A stretch of 64,000 bases of DNA from Desulfobulbaceae bacterium (GCA_020444175.1 JAHLLM010000014.1:45745-109744), one strand, 5' to 3'. Counted from the first letter of the stretch, positions 28,058 through 36,357 are shown. The notes: generated from the letters alone by a model not told the origin. Made by a program: numbers and translations.

Positions 28058-29089
28058 ATGGTCAGACATGAACTGAATATAATCAATAGTGTTGAGGAAA
28101 AGAGTAAAACTGGTCAGATCTGGCCCGACTGGCATCAGAAACTGAAAAAATTTCAGCATTCCAGCATAATGGTGGCTTCCTGGCAGCTGCTGAACACATT
28201 GGTTCCCTATTTTGGTCTATGGTATCTGATGGTTCGGTCCATCCAACTTGGCTATTCATATATTTGGACTCTGATGCTCGCCATACCTGCCGCCGCCTTT
28301 CTGGTTAGAATATTCATATTATTTCACGACTGTGTGCATAATTCTTTTTTAAGATGGAAGGGGGGCAACACGTTTTTCGGCTACTTCCTCGGCGTCTTTG
28401 TGTTTACATCGTTTGAAGACTGGCGTTTCACCCACCTCCGGCACCATGGAACCTACGCCAATCTCGACTCGCGGGGATTCGGCGACATCTGGACCATGAC
28501 GCTCAAGGAGTATGAGAACTCACCAACAATAAAAAAAATAAGGTATAGACTCTACCGAAACCCCATTTTGCTGGTTGGATTGGGGGCAATATTTAATTTT
28601 CTATTCTACAATCGTATTCCAGACTTAAGGGTAAAAAGGAAGGAACGTGTGGGCGTTATTTTGACTAACCTGCTCATTCTTGCCGTTGTTTTGACCGCCG
28701 CACGGATTATTGGATGGCGGGCCTACCTCCTGATCCAGTTGCCGGTGTTGTGGCTGGCAGGAGGGGCCGGTATCTGGCTTTTTTACGTGCAGCACCAGTT
28801 TGAAGGGGGGTACTGGGCGCGTAAAAACGAATGGGATCCTCTGCGTGCAGCCATGGAAGGTAGCTCTTTTTATGATCTGCCGGCAATTCTGCGCTGGTTT
28901 TCCGGCAATATCGGCTACCACCATGTCCATCATTTGAATCCAATGATTCCCAATTACCATCTTAAGAAGTGCTTCGATTTCGTTCCGGAACTGAGAGCGA
29001 AGGAGCCGCTTACAATCAAGAAGAGTCTTCGTAGTCACCGCCTGAAATTGTGGGATGAGAATTTGCAGAAAATGATCGTTTTCCCTTGA
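28058..29089 (+). CDS. Cassette 4 fatty-acid desaturase
   Basis: A 343-residue integral membrane di-iron desaturase. Three histidine boxes are present in order: HDCVHNSF, FTHLRHHGT and GYHHVHHLNP. Several hydrophobic helices lie between them (YSYIWTLMLAIPAAAFLVRIF; VGVILTNLLILAVVLTAARII). It resembles the acyl-lipid desaturases of the DesA/delta-12 group, which introduce double bases-to-bonds changes in acyl chains, that is, double bonds. I choose the ATG at 28058 because GCGGAGG lies 7 nt upstream; a TTG two codons earlier is unlikely. It fills cassette 4 (27921-29230). Membrane-lipid adjustment to cold or stress is a reasonable inference. The electron donor is not encoded nearby. Confidence 0.88.
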   Translation: MVRHELNIINSVEEKSKTGQIWPDWHQKLKKFQHSSIMVASWQLLNTLVPYFGLWYLMVRSIQLGYSYIWTLMLAIPAAAFLVRIFILFHDCVHNSFLRWKGGNTFFGYFLGVFVFTSFEDWRFTHLRHHGTYANLDSRGFGDIWTMTLKEYENSPTIKKIRYRLYRNPILLVGLGAIFNFLFYNRIPDLRVKRKERVGVILTNLLILAVVLTAARIIGWRAYLLIQLPVLWLAGGAGIWLFYVQHQFEGGYWARKNEWDPLRAAMEGSSFYDLPAILRWFSGNIGYHHVHHLNPMIPNYHLKKCFDFVPELRAKEPLTIKKSLRSHRLKLWDENLQKMIVFP

Positions 29090-29145
29090 TATGGTCGTTT
29101 CTCACTGAATGGGCGGAGTCATGCGAAGTACACCAATACCATGAG

Positions 29146-29236
29146 GCCGAACGATTCATTCCAGCGGACGTGTAGAGGCTTTCGGGCGCTAAACGCGTTC
29201 AACCACCGGGCACGCCGCTGAATTAAAGCGTTGTGT
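29146..29236. other. attC recombination site of cassette 4, end of the array
   Basis: R'' GCCGAAC (29146-29152) is complementary to the start of cassette 4 (GTTCGGC at 27920). L'' TTCCAGCGGACGTG matches L' CACGCCGCTGAA with two unpaired bases. R' GTTGTGT is at 29230-29236. No matching R'' (ACACAAC) was found further right, so the array seems to end here. Confidence 0.82.
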
Positions 29237-29439
29237 AAATAAAAAACCATCAAACAGAATTGAGCGCTAGATCAATAAATAAAAATTTGACACCCGGCAA
29301 CGTTCTGGCCTATTTTTTTATAAGGTAGTCGTTTGAAAGAGGCTGGGAATTTTTTGATGGACTCGCAAAAATCCATTTGAAAAAGATTAATTGTTGTCTC
29401 CTGTTGCTGTTGACAATATTTGCCAGGAGGGTCTGTATC

Positions 29440-30573
29440 ATGAGGGTAATGCAAGCACACTGGAGCGTAAAAAAAGGATGGTTGAAACCAGTTGCGGAAC
29501 TGGATAAAGGCTCCGCGCAATTGATCCTGATATTTGGTGGGACTGATGCATTAGAGCGTTTTCCTTTGCAGGATTTGCGGACTCGCTACCCGGAAGCCGA
29601 CATCGTTGGCTGTTCCACGGCAGGCGAGATCATCGGCACAGAGGTGTTCGACGACAGTGTAGTGGTTTCGGCGGTCACCTTCGAACAGACGCGGTTACAT
29701 ATTGCTCGTGAAACAATCTCCGGACCGGAGCAGAGCCGTAGCGCCGGGGCTGCCCTGGCCACGAAGCTCGCGGGCGACGATCTGCACCATGTTTTCGTTC
29801 TCTCGGACGGTCTGCATGTGAACGGCACGGCTCTCATTGAAGGAATACAAGAGACGCTCCCCGAATCGGTGGTGATTACCGGTGGTATGTCGGGTGACGG
29901 GGCACGTTTTGAACGCACCCTGGTGGTCGGCAACAGCGAACCCTGTGAGCGACAGGTTATTGCTGTCGGCTTTTACGGCGATCGTATCCGTGTCGGTTAC
30001 GGATCACTCGGCGGCTGGGAGGCTTTTGGCCCTGATCGCCTGATTACTCGTTCGGAAGGAAATGTGCTTTATGAGCTGGACGGAGAGCCGGCGTTGGGGG
30101 TATACAAGCGCTACCTTGGTGAGAGAGCCGAAGGTTTGCCTTCTTCCGGTCTGTTGTTTCCATTGTCTTTACACAATGAAAAGGGAGTGGAAGGATTGGT
30201 ACGCACCATTCTGGCGGTGGACGAGGAGGCAGGCACAATGACATTTGCAGGTGATATGCCTGAAGGTGGCTATGCCAGATTGATGAAAGCCAACTTCGAA
30301 CGTTTGATCGATGGCGCCTGTAGCGCCGCAGAATCAGCGAAATCGCCCCTTGTCGACAGTACGGCGCAACTGGCGGTATTGATTAGCTGTGTAGGCCGTA
30401 AACTGGTATTGAAACAGCGAATTGAAGAGGAGGTGGAAGGGGTGCATGATGTTCTGGGGGCAGTGCCCATGACCGGGTTTTATTCCTACGGCGAATTTTC
30501 ACCCTACAAGCCAACTGCCCAGTGTGAACTGCATAACCAGACCATGACCATTACTGTTTTTGCGGAGAAGTAG
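29440..30573 (+). CDS. FIST-domain sensor protein (FIST N and C domains)
   Basis: A 377-residue cytoplasmic protein with a FIST N domain (about 25-220: FGGTDALERFPLQDLRTRYP, IVGCSTAGEI, VTGGMSGDGARF) and FIST C domain (about 225-365: YKRYLGERAEGLPSSGLLFP, and the end signature GAVPMTGFYSYGEFSP). FIST proteins are thought to bind small ligands, perhaps amino acids. I choose the ATG at 29440, with CCAGGAGGG 8 nt upstream; a longer frame would add an unlikely hydrophobic leader. The next gene, a histidine kinase, begins on the base after the stop, so this is probably the kinase's sensory partner. Confidence 0.85.
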   Translation: MRVMQAHWSVKKGWLKPVAELDKGSAQLILIFGGTDALERFPLQDLRTRYPEADIVGCSTAGEIIGTEVFDDSVVVSAVTFEQTRLHIARETISGPEQSRSAGAALATKLAGDDLHHVFVLSDGLHVNGTALIEGIQETLPESVVITGGMSGDGARFERTLVVGNSEPCERQVIAVGFYGDRIRVGYGSLGGWEAFGPDRLITRSEGNVLYELDGEPALGVYKRYLGERAEGLPSSGLLFPLSLHNEKGVEGLVRTILAVDEEAGTMTFAGDMPEGGYARLMKANFERLIDGACSAAESAKSPLVDSTAQLAVLISCVGRKLVLKQRIEEEVEGVHDVLGAVPMTGFYSYGEFSPYKPTAQCELHNQTMTITVFAEK

Positions 30574-31668
30574 GTGCATCCCCTTTTGAAGCGGCAAATA
30601 AGCAAACTGATAGGCGGAGATGTGAATCCACCGGAGTTTGAAAATTTCTTTCAGGCCGTTAGCGATGCCTATACCCAGGCTGATGATGATCGGCAACTGA
30701 TCGAACGCTCCCTTGAACAGATGTCGATTGAACTGACTGAGCGAAATCGACAAATGCGCCATGAGTTGGAGGAGCGCCGAATCATTGAGCAGGAACTGTT
30801 GCGGGAAAAGGAGGAGCAACAGGTACTCTTCCGTCGTCTCGAAGAGACACAGAATCAGCTGCTTCAATCCGAGAAAATGGCTTCCGTCGGTCAACTGGCA
30901 GCCGGTGTTGCCCATGAGATCAATAACCCCATGGGATTTATCCTCTCGAACCTCAATACCATGGGCAAATACACCGACCGATTATTTGAATACCAGAAGG
31001 CCCAAGAGGCGGCGCTCGCCGAACTTGCCGGGCAATCGGAGCCCGCCCGGATAAAAGCCGAAGAAGTAAAGGCCTTGGCCAAATCGTTGAAAATTAAGAC
31101 GGTCAACGATGATCTCTTCGACCTGCTGACGGAATCTATCGAGGGAGGGGGGCGGATCAAGATGATCGTTTTGAATTTGAAGAGCTTTGCCCGCCTGGAC
31201 GAGGAGGAGCTGAAGGAGGCGGACATCAATCAGTGCCTGGAGTCCACCTTGAATATCGTCTGGAACGAACTCAAATACAAATGCACGGTTGCGAAGGAGT
31301 ATGGCAATATTCCCCCGATCCTCTGCAATCCCGGCCGCTTGAACCAGGTCTTCATGAACCTCCTGGTCAACGCCGGGCAGGCCATAGAGACCCAGGGCGA
31401 GATCCGCATCGCCACCAGCAGTCATGACGGCTTTATCGAAGTGCGGATCGAAGACACCGGGTGCGGCATCCCCAAGGAAAAGCTCTCGCGGATCTTCGAA
31501 CCGTTTTTCACCACCAAGCCGGTGGGGAAGGGAACCGGCCTTGGGTTGTCTATCGCCTACGGGATTATCGAGAAGCACGGTGGCCATATTTACTGCCACA
31601 GCGAACTTGGAAAGGGGACATGCTTCCGGGTGGCATTGCCGATCGACAACGAGCTCATGTCTGATTGA
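30574..31668 (+). CDS. Sensor histidine kinase partner of the FIST protein
   Basis: A 364-residue soluble kinase. The GTG start is immediately after the FIST stop, indicating coupled translation. Residues about 40-100 are a coiled coil ([40 protein letters not shown]). The HisKA motif is [19 protein letters not shown] with the phospho-histidine near residue 113. The HATPase domain has N box [12 protein letters not shown]1 DTGCGIP, F box [15 protein letters not shown] and G2 [10 protein letters not shown]. It has no sensor domain of its own, so input is probably through the FIST protein. No response regulator is adjacent. Confidence 0.9.
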   Translation: MHPLLKRQISKLIGGDVNPPEFENFFQAVSDAYTQADDDRQLIERSLEQMSIELTERNRQMRHELEERRIIEQELLREKEEQQVLFRRLEETQNQLLQSEKMASVGQLAAGVAHEINNPMGFILSNLNTMGKYTDRLFEYQKAQEAALAELAGQSEPARIKAEEVKALAKSLKIKTVNDDLFDLLTESIEGGGRIKMIVLNLKSFARLDEEELKEADINQCLESTLNIVWNELKYKCTVAKEYGNIPPILCNPGRLNQVFMNLLVNAGQAIETQGEIRIATSSHDGFIEVRIEDTGCGIPKEKLSRIFEPFFTTKPVGKGTGLGLSIAYGIIEKHGGHIYCHSELGKGTCFRVALPIDNELMSD

Positions 31669-31759
31669 CAAAATTTCGGGTCATTCGTCTTTAAGTTGAA
31701 ATCCGTAAATTCAACATTCCGCAGCGAACGGGGGAGCCGAACGCGAACGGAACGAACGG

Positions 31760-31779
31760 GGGGTCGGACCAAGCTAACT
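31760..31779 (+). repeat. 20-bp direct repeat, left copy
   Basis: GGGGTCGGACCAAGCTAACT recurs identically at 33749-33768. The pair brackets the DUF418 gene and a 101-bp element. Confidence 0.7.
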
Positions 31780-31825
31780 GTTTGAAATTTTGTTGAATAG
31801 TGCAAATAAACTGGTCAAATCAAGG

Positions 31826-31865
31826 GCTATAATGCTTTTTTTTGCCCCAGAAAACGCATTATAGC
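31826..31865. repeat. Hairpin with 10-bp arms
   Basis: GCTATAATGC (31826-31835) and GCATTATAGC (31856-31865) flank a T-rich 20-nt loop. It follows the FIST/kinase pair but has no terminal T run; role unknown. Confidence 0.5.
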
Positions 31866-32014
31866 GGCTGTACGCATGAACCGACCGCCTTATATCCGTG
31901 TTTTTGAGGCCAAAAAGATAGATATAGGGCTAAAGAATGCCTTTTTCTGAGGCTGTTATTTATACATATCAAACACATAGCTTGGTCCGCCCCCAGCCCA
32001 CAGCCCACAGCCCA

Positions 32015-32119
32015 CAATTATTGCCGTAAAGAGAATAGTGCTTGTGTGTAGAGTTTGGAAATATCTTAACCATGAGAATGGGCATATTGTCCAACAAGAG
32101 TCAAGCAAAGACCTGACCC
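32015..32119. repeat. Dispersed repeat, copy 2
   Basis: Shares two blocks with 24684-24806, in the same order: AATTATTGCC.TAAAGAGAATAGTG with TTTGGAAATATCTT, and GTCAAGCAAAGAC..GACCC. The GTTAGAT at about 32160 shows CACTGTTAG in common with the attI-like core at 25251, which hints that part of an integron end was duplicated here. Confidence 0.5.
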
Positions 32120-32139
32120 GGCATCCTACAGTGGACATT

Positions 32140-33342
32140 TTATTCTGGCCTACTGGCACTGTTAGATAAAATAGGCCGGGATGGGAGAGAGGTTGAACTT
32201 TTTCTCATGAGCCATTCCAAAGGACCATACTTGAAACAAGTGAACCAGAAACTACAAAAAAAACAGAGGCTGATAACGAAAGCGACCATAAACAGGGTGA
32301 CGGCTAGGGGATAGTAAGCAGGTGTGCAGTTTTCTTTCAGCACGACTTCCGCGGCTTTGCCAATCAGAATGTGGCCAATGTAAATTGTCAGGCTCATTCT
32401 TCCAATATTTTTGAGGCTGTTGATAAGCCACGCCATGTATTTCAATCGACAGGTCATCATTGCGCAACAAATAACCATCAAAGCCATGCTCCCAGCCGAA
32501 AGGACAAAAAAAGGCGAAGGGGGAAAAGGATTATTCTCTAACATGACCCAAACCGCTGTTTCGTTGTTGAGTCTCAGCTTAAGCCAGGACGGCAGCATCA
32601 TGATTGATTCACTGACAAGAAAAATAAGACATGCGGCAATGAAGATGTAAATTTGCTGTTTTGGGTTTTTCATAACCGAATGACCAAACCAGATTCCGGT
32701 CAGGAGAAAACAAAACCAAGGGAAAAAAGCATATTGCCCATTGATGAAAAGGTCGTCAAATAACTCCAATAAGTAGTTTGGCAAAAAATCAAGTGTATCG
32801 ACGATGAGCGCTCCTGTGGAGCTGGTATAAAGTCCCGTTGAAATGAGCCATATGAAGGCAATGATCATCACAAAGAGACGAGTGGACAGTTGTAAGCAAA
32901 ATAAACCCACGATCAGAAACAGACAATAGAAGTGAAGAATATCCGAAGTCCATATCTGGCTGAATATAATGCCCATAAAAAATAAAATTACAGAGCGTCT
33001 GATAATCTGTCCATGAAACTGCATCCATGTTTCAGCGTTGTTGATCAACATCGGTTTACGGGCCATTAAAGTCAGGCCGATCCCTGCCAATATGACAAAG
33101 AGGGTGGCCGCTCGTCCGCTCAGAAAGTCGGCGGCTGCCTTGAAAGGAAGGTCCCCTCTTAGGGATGAGCGAAAGATACAGAAATAGTTGACCACAATCA
33201 TGCCAAGAATGGCAACGCCCCTTGCAGCGTCATATCCGTTAATGCGGCTGACATTAGAATGGACAGATGGCTCAACCAGAATTGAAGGGGGCAGATTTTC
33301 TGGTGATGAGTTCAACCCGGAGGAAACTGATTCACGAACCAT
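32140..33342 (-). CDS. DUF418 (YeiB-like) membrane protein
   Basis: A 400-residue polytopic membrane protein with about nine hydrophobic helices. It starts with the family motif YDAARGVAILGMIVVNYFCI and ends with GRMSLTIYIGHILIG and FKYGPLEWLMR, the two signatures of DUF418 proteins, which are distantly related to membrane acyltransferases. Biochemical function is not established. The last 15 or so residues (SLPSRPILSNSASRPE) are read through repeat DNA including GTTAGAT, so the original C-terminus may have been replaced. The gene sits between 20-bp direct repeats at 31760 and 33749. Confidence 0.82.
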   Translation of the reverse strand: MVRESVSSGLNSSPENLPPSILVEPSVHSNVSRINGYDAARGVAILGMIVVNYFCIFRSSLRGDLPFKAAADFLSGRAATLFVILAGIGLTLMARKPMLINNAETWMQFHGQIIRRSVILFFMGIIFSQIWTSDILHFYCLFLIVGLFCLQLSTRLFVMIIAFIWLISTGLYTSSTGALIVDTLDFLPNYLLELFDDLFINGQYAFFPWFCFLLTGIWFGHSVMKNPKQQIYIFIAACLIFLVSESIMMLPSWLKLRLNNETAVWVMLENNPFPPSPFFVLSAGSMALMVICCAMMTCRLKYMAWLINSLKNIGRMSLTIYIGHILIGKAAEVVLKENCTPAYYPLAVTLFMVAFVISLCFFCSFWFTCFKYGPLEWLMRKSSTSLPSRPILSNSASRPE

Positions 33343-33519
33343 GGCAAGTCACCATCAAACACTTAGTAAAAAAACTATATTTTATAATACCGAGAGAGGT
33401 CGAAGGCGTTTGATTAAAACTTCCGGAACCTTCCCCCCGGTGTCTAAGTAAGGCGATCTGGTAGCAAGTATGATACCTGACTTTTTATGGTTTCATGCTT
33501 GTTAGAAATATTTAATTTT

Positions 33520-33620
33520 GACGGTTACGTAAAAAACCTCTCAACCGCCGCCGGAACGTGTGTAACTTGTTGATATTGCGTTGGCGGATGGTCAGCTTCA
33601 GGACTTTTTGCGAGATTGTC
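33520..33620 (+). repeat. 101-bp MITE-like element, copy A
   Basis: It begins GACGGTTACGTAAAAA and ends CTTTTTGCGAGATTGTC, imperfect terminal inverted repeats. AATTTT flanks it on both sides (33514-33519, 33621-33626), a probable target duplication. Two further copies of exactly 101 bp are at 36025 and 39882. Confidence 0.85.
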
Positions 33621-33748
33621 AATTTTCAAGAAGACAAAATTTTTTAAATGATATTTCGGGTAAATGCAATGAAATAGTGTGAGAAAATTTGCTGACAGCT
33701 CAAATCAAGATTGTGATCGTAAGCGAAAAAGTCTAGGCTGGGTGGGCT

Positions 33749-33768
33749 GGGGTCGGACCAAGCTAACT
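33749..33768 (+). repeat. 20-bp direct repeat, right copy
   Basis: GGGGTCGGACCAAGCTAACT, identical to 31760-31779, followed here by an extra AACT. Confidence 0.7.
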
Positions 33769-33837
33769 AACTGTTCTTGTAGAAGAATAATCAACAATGT
33801 GGTTACAATGACCCATCCTCAGGGATCAGCGGAGCAC

Positions 33838-33865
33838 AGTTTCATTGTTGATTAACAATGAAACT
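33838..33865. promoter_or_regulatory. Palindrome upstream of the aldo/keto reductase
   Basis: AGTTTCATTGTT and AACAATGAAACT form perfect 12-bp arms around GATT, 75 bases before the reductase ATG. A partial extra half-site (CAACAATG) lies at about 33792. An operator is likely; the regulator is not in view. Confidence 0.5.
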
Positions 33866-33939
33866 ACGTCCTGCTTGTCCCGGAATTGTTTCGGCAAGCG
33901 TATTGCCGAAGCACCATTAAAACTTAAAGCGAGGAAATC

Positions 33940-34938
33940 ATGACACACACTGAATTTACTGTATTAGGTAACAGTGATATCAAAGTTTCAAAAGTATGTC
34001 TCGGGACTTGGGCGATTGGCGGTTGGATGTGGGGTGGTGCCGATGACGATAATGCGATAAAGACGATTCATACTGCTCTGAATAAAGGCATTAATTTTAT
34101 TGATACAGCTCCTGTCTACGGCTTCGGGCACTCCGAGGAAGTTGTCGGTAAGGCGGTTTCACAATACAGTGGCAAACGTGAAGATATTATTCTGGCAACC
34201 AAAGTTGCTCTGGAATGGAGCGAGGACGGCAAGGTCGTGCGCAATTCTACAAAAGAGCGTATTGAGAAAGAAATAGAGGATTCGCTTAAACGTCTGCAGA
34301 CTGATTATATTGATTTGTATCAAGTGCACTGGCCCGATACGCTTGTACCATTTGAAGAAACGGCAACAGCCTTGAAAAACCTGCTCGATAGCGGAAAAGT
34401 CCGGGCCATCGGGGTCAGCAATTACAGTCCTGCGCAGATGGATGAGTTTAAAAAATACTGCCCGCTGAATTCCATTCAACCACCTTACAATTTGTTTGAA
34501 CGTGCTATTGATGAAGATGTTCTCCCTTATACGCTGGAAAATGGTCTGACAGTCCTGGCTTATGGTGCGATCTGCCGTGGTTTGTTATCCGGTAAAATGA
34601 GCCAGGATCGAAAATTTATCGGCGATGATTTACGTAAATATGATCCGAAATTCCAGTCTCCGCGCTTTGAACAATATTTAACTGCTGTGGACAAGCTGGA
34701 TTCGCTGGCCAAAGATAACTACGATAAGGACGTTTTGGCACTTGCTGTAAGATGGGTTCTTGATCGTGGCGCGATTGCCCTGTGGGGTGCGCGTAAACCT
34801 GACCAACTGGATAATGTTGACAGTGTCTTTGGCTGGACGATAAACGAAGAAGATATGAAGGCCATTGATAAAATTCTGAGCGAAACTATCACAAATCCTG
34901 TGGGGCCTGAATTTATGGCACCGCCTTTGCGCGCATAA
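33940..34938 (+). CDS. Aldo/keto reductase
   Basis: A 332-residue NADPH-dependent oxidoreductase of the AKR TIM-barrel type. Motifs in order: VCLGTWAIGGWMWGG, FIDTAPVYGFGHSEEVVGKA (catalytic Asp and Tyr), ILATKVALEW (catalytic Lys), YQVHWPD (catalytic His region), AIGVSNYSPAQMDEF, and the cofactor end WVLDRGAIALWGARKPDQLDNV. Full length. It is monocistronic, with the ribosome site AGCGAGG before the ATG. The substrate is unknown; the family reduces many aldehydes and ketones. The nearby palindrome suggests inducible control. Confidence 0.92.
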   Translation: MTHTEFTVLGNSDIKVSKVCLGTWAIGGWMWGGADDDNAIKTIHTALNKGINFIDTAPVYGFGHSEEVVGKAVSQYSGKREDIILATKVALEWSEDGKVVRNSTKERIEKEIEDSLKRLQTDYIDLYQVHWPDTLVPFEETATALKNLLDSGKVRAIGVSNYSPAQMDEFKKYCPLNSIQPPYNLFERAIDEDVLPYTLENGLTVLAYGAICRGLLSGKMSQDRKFIGDDLRKYDPKFQSPRFEQYLTAVDKLDSLAKDNYDKDVLALAVRWVLDRGAIALWGARKPDQLDNVDSVFGWTINEEDMKAIDKILSETITNPVGPEFMAPPLRA

Positions 34939-35181
34939 TCTGCAGAACACCGCGCCCAAGCATGCGGGAGTTTCGGGGACATGATATTAATTCCAACCTG
35001 AACATACTGCGGACAAGCCACAGATGTTTACGTTCAGTCCTTGACTGATTGCCACATCAAACCACAGGAATTTTTCTTTTTATCCCAGGTTGATCTTACT
35101 TAGGAAAATCAAAAGTCACCCTGTTCCTGACAATAACCATTTTCACCAAAAAGCATTATTGACTGCCCTTTAGCTTTCCCC

Positions 35182-35220
35182 TTTACAGTATCAACAATGG
35201 TGCCTATAATAGTACTATTA
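35182..35220 (+). promoter_or_regulatory. Promoter and operator of toxin-antitoxin pair 1
   Basis: TTTACA (35182-35187) and TATAAT (35205-35210) are 17 bases apart. A perfect 14-bp palindrome TAATAGTACTATTA (35207-35220) overlaps the -10 box, the expected place for antitoxin autorepression. Confidence 0.75.
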
Positions 35221-35242
35221 GCAACCCTACATGGAGGGCTTT

Positions 35243-35500
35243 ATGGGAACTATTGCTGCGAACGATCTGAAGACAAGAGGGGTGGCGTCTATAAGCGAAC
35301 AACTCGCCGAGGCGCCGGAAGCTGTTATCACTGTTAGAGGGAAAAAGCGCTATGTGGTGATGGATATTGAGCAGTACCAGTATCTTCGGGAGTGCGAACT
35401 GGAGGCCGCATTACTAGAGGCACGTGAAGATATCGAAGCCGGCAGAGTGGTAACCGAAAGTGTGGCCGACCACATAAAAAGGCTTACAAATGGCCTATAA
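35243..35500 (+). CDS. Phd/YefM-family antitoxin
   Basis: An 85-residue antitoxin from the ATG at 35243, chosen because GGAGGG sits just before it; an in-frame ATG at 35231 would add MEGF. The N-terminal DNA-binding domain reads MGTIAANDLKTRGVASISEQ, then VITVRGKKRYVVMDIEQYQYL, the Phd signature. The acidic C-terminus (LEAREDIEAGRVVTESVAD) would neutralise the toxin. It overlaps the toxin gene by 11 bases. The palindrome over its promoter is its likely operator. Confidence 0.87.
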   Translation: MGTIAANDLKTRGVASISEQLAEAPEAVITVRGKKRYVVMDIEQYQYLRECELEAALLEAREDIEAGRVVTESVADHIKRLTNGL

Positions 35501-35765
35501 GCTTATCTATCCGGAAAGCTATATCAGGAGGGCCCGCAAATTCATCAAACGACATCCTGATCTGCTTAATCAATACAGCAAGACTCTTGAGCTTCTGGAG
35601 ATCAATCCCCACCATCCTTCGTTACGCCTACATCTTCTCAAAGGCAGATTGGCTGGTCTGCACAGCGTTTCAATCAATATTACTTATCGTATTACCCTCG
35701 AAATGGTGATCTCCGAGCAGGAAATAATCTTGGTTAACATTGGTTCTCACGATGAAGCATACTAG
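35490..35765 (+). CDS. RelE/YafQ-like toxin
   Basis: A 91-residue toxin of the RelE superfamily, probably a ribosome-dependent mRNA nuclease by homology. Signs are the basic N-terminal helix (YIRRARKFIKRHPDL), the repeated leucine-rich middle, HSVSINITYRITLEM and the end VNIGSHDEAY, a characteristic RelE-type C-terminus. Its stop TAG is half made by a mobile element inserted at 35764; without the insertion the codon would be TAA at the same place, so the protein is unchanged. Confidence 0.85.
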   Translation: MAYKLIYPESYIRRARKFIKRHPDLLNQYSKTLELLEINPHHPSLRLHLLKGRLAGLHSVSINITYRITLEMVISEQEIILVNIGSHDEAY

Positions 35766-35932
35766 TGTCTGTCCATAAATGGTCTTTTTACTCAATATCT
35801 GCGTCTTGCTCAAAAAATTACCCTCCGGTAAGCGAGCCTCGGCGAGACACCGAGATATCAAATATATGCCTCCGGTAATTTTTCTCGCAGTCCTTGATTT
35901 CGAACAAAAATCCTCATTTCTGGACAGACACT
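35764..35932. repeat. AGTGTCTGTCC element, copy 1 (169 bp)
   Basis: Ends AGTGTCTGTCCATAAAT and ATTTCTGGACAGACACT are near-perfect inverted repeats. TACT flanks both ends (35760-35763 and 35933-35936), a 4-bp target duplication. A shorter copy lies at 37551-37693. Inside, CCTCCGGTAA and TGCCTCCGGTAATTTTT recur. No coding capacity. Confidence 0.82.
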
Positions 35933-36024
35933 TACTAACAGGATATTGCCTCAAGTCAGGATTCATCCCAAAAGTCAAACTTTCTTCCCCAAATTTGAAT
36001 TTCAGAATATGCTTATAAACAATT

Positions 36025-36125
36025 GACGGTTTCGTAAAAACCCCCTCAACCGCCGCCGACAAGTATGTAACTTGTTGATATTGCGTTGGCGGATGGTCAG
36101 CTTGAGAGCTTTTTGCGAGACCATC
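36025..36125 (+). repeat. 101-bp MITE-like element, copy B
   Basis: Ends GACGGTTTCGTAAAAA and TTTTTGCGAGACCATC. A perfect 7-bp duplication AACAATT flanks it (36018-36024 and 36126-36132). It has landed at the left edge of another inverted-repeat element (36127-36224). Confidence 0.88.
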
Positions 36126-36126
36126 A

Positions 36127-36224
36127 ACAATTCTCAGTTAAGAATTGCCGCTTTCCTGTCGCCAAGTTTCCAATACTGGACTCCCGCAGAGGCGGGAGTC
36201 TAGAGGTAGGCTACTGAGAATTGT
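36127..36224. repeat. 98-bp element with 12-bp inverted ends
   Basis: ACAATTCTCAGT (36127-36138) and ACTGAGAATTGT (36213-36224) are perfect inverted ends. The interior holds the hairpin GACTCCCGC-agag-GCGGGAGTC. Only one copy was seen in the window. Confidence 0.6.
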
Positions 36225-36357
36225 ATAGAGGCAAATTTCAGAAAGAATCCCAAGTTGCCTCATACTATCTAAGACCAAGGGCTGCCAAGGGAAATAAATC
36301 TCTAGCTTATGAGCAGCGTATGCTTTCTTAGGTATTATGGCGGTTGTCATAAGAGGA

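Larger units (their letters stand above)
31669..32139. other. Repeat-rich intergenic region right of the FIST kinase pair
   Basis: These 471 bases have no convincing gene. They carry a 20-bp direct repeat copy, a 10-bp-arm hairpin, short CCCACAG tandem units at about 31998-32017 and copy 2 of the dispersed repeat seen beside the integrase remnant; most are listed separately. Confidence 0.5.
33343..33939. other. Intergenic region with mobile and palindromic elements
   Basis: These 597 bases contain the 101-bp element at 33520-33620, the right 20-bp direct repeat at 33749-33768 and a 12-bp-arm palindrome at 33838-33865 just before the aldo/keto reductase. No gene is visible in the rest. Confidence 0.5.

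Noticed and set aside
32158..32166. Second attI-like core GTTAGAT with its own cassette
   Set aside because: CACTGTTAG resembles the first core, but no complementary ATCTAAC box or attC was found to the right; kept only as a hint of duplication.
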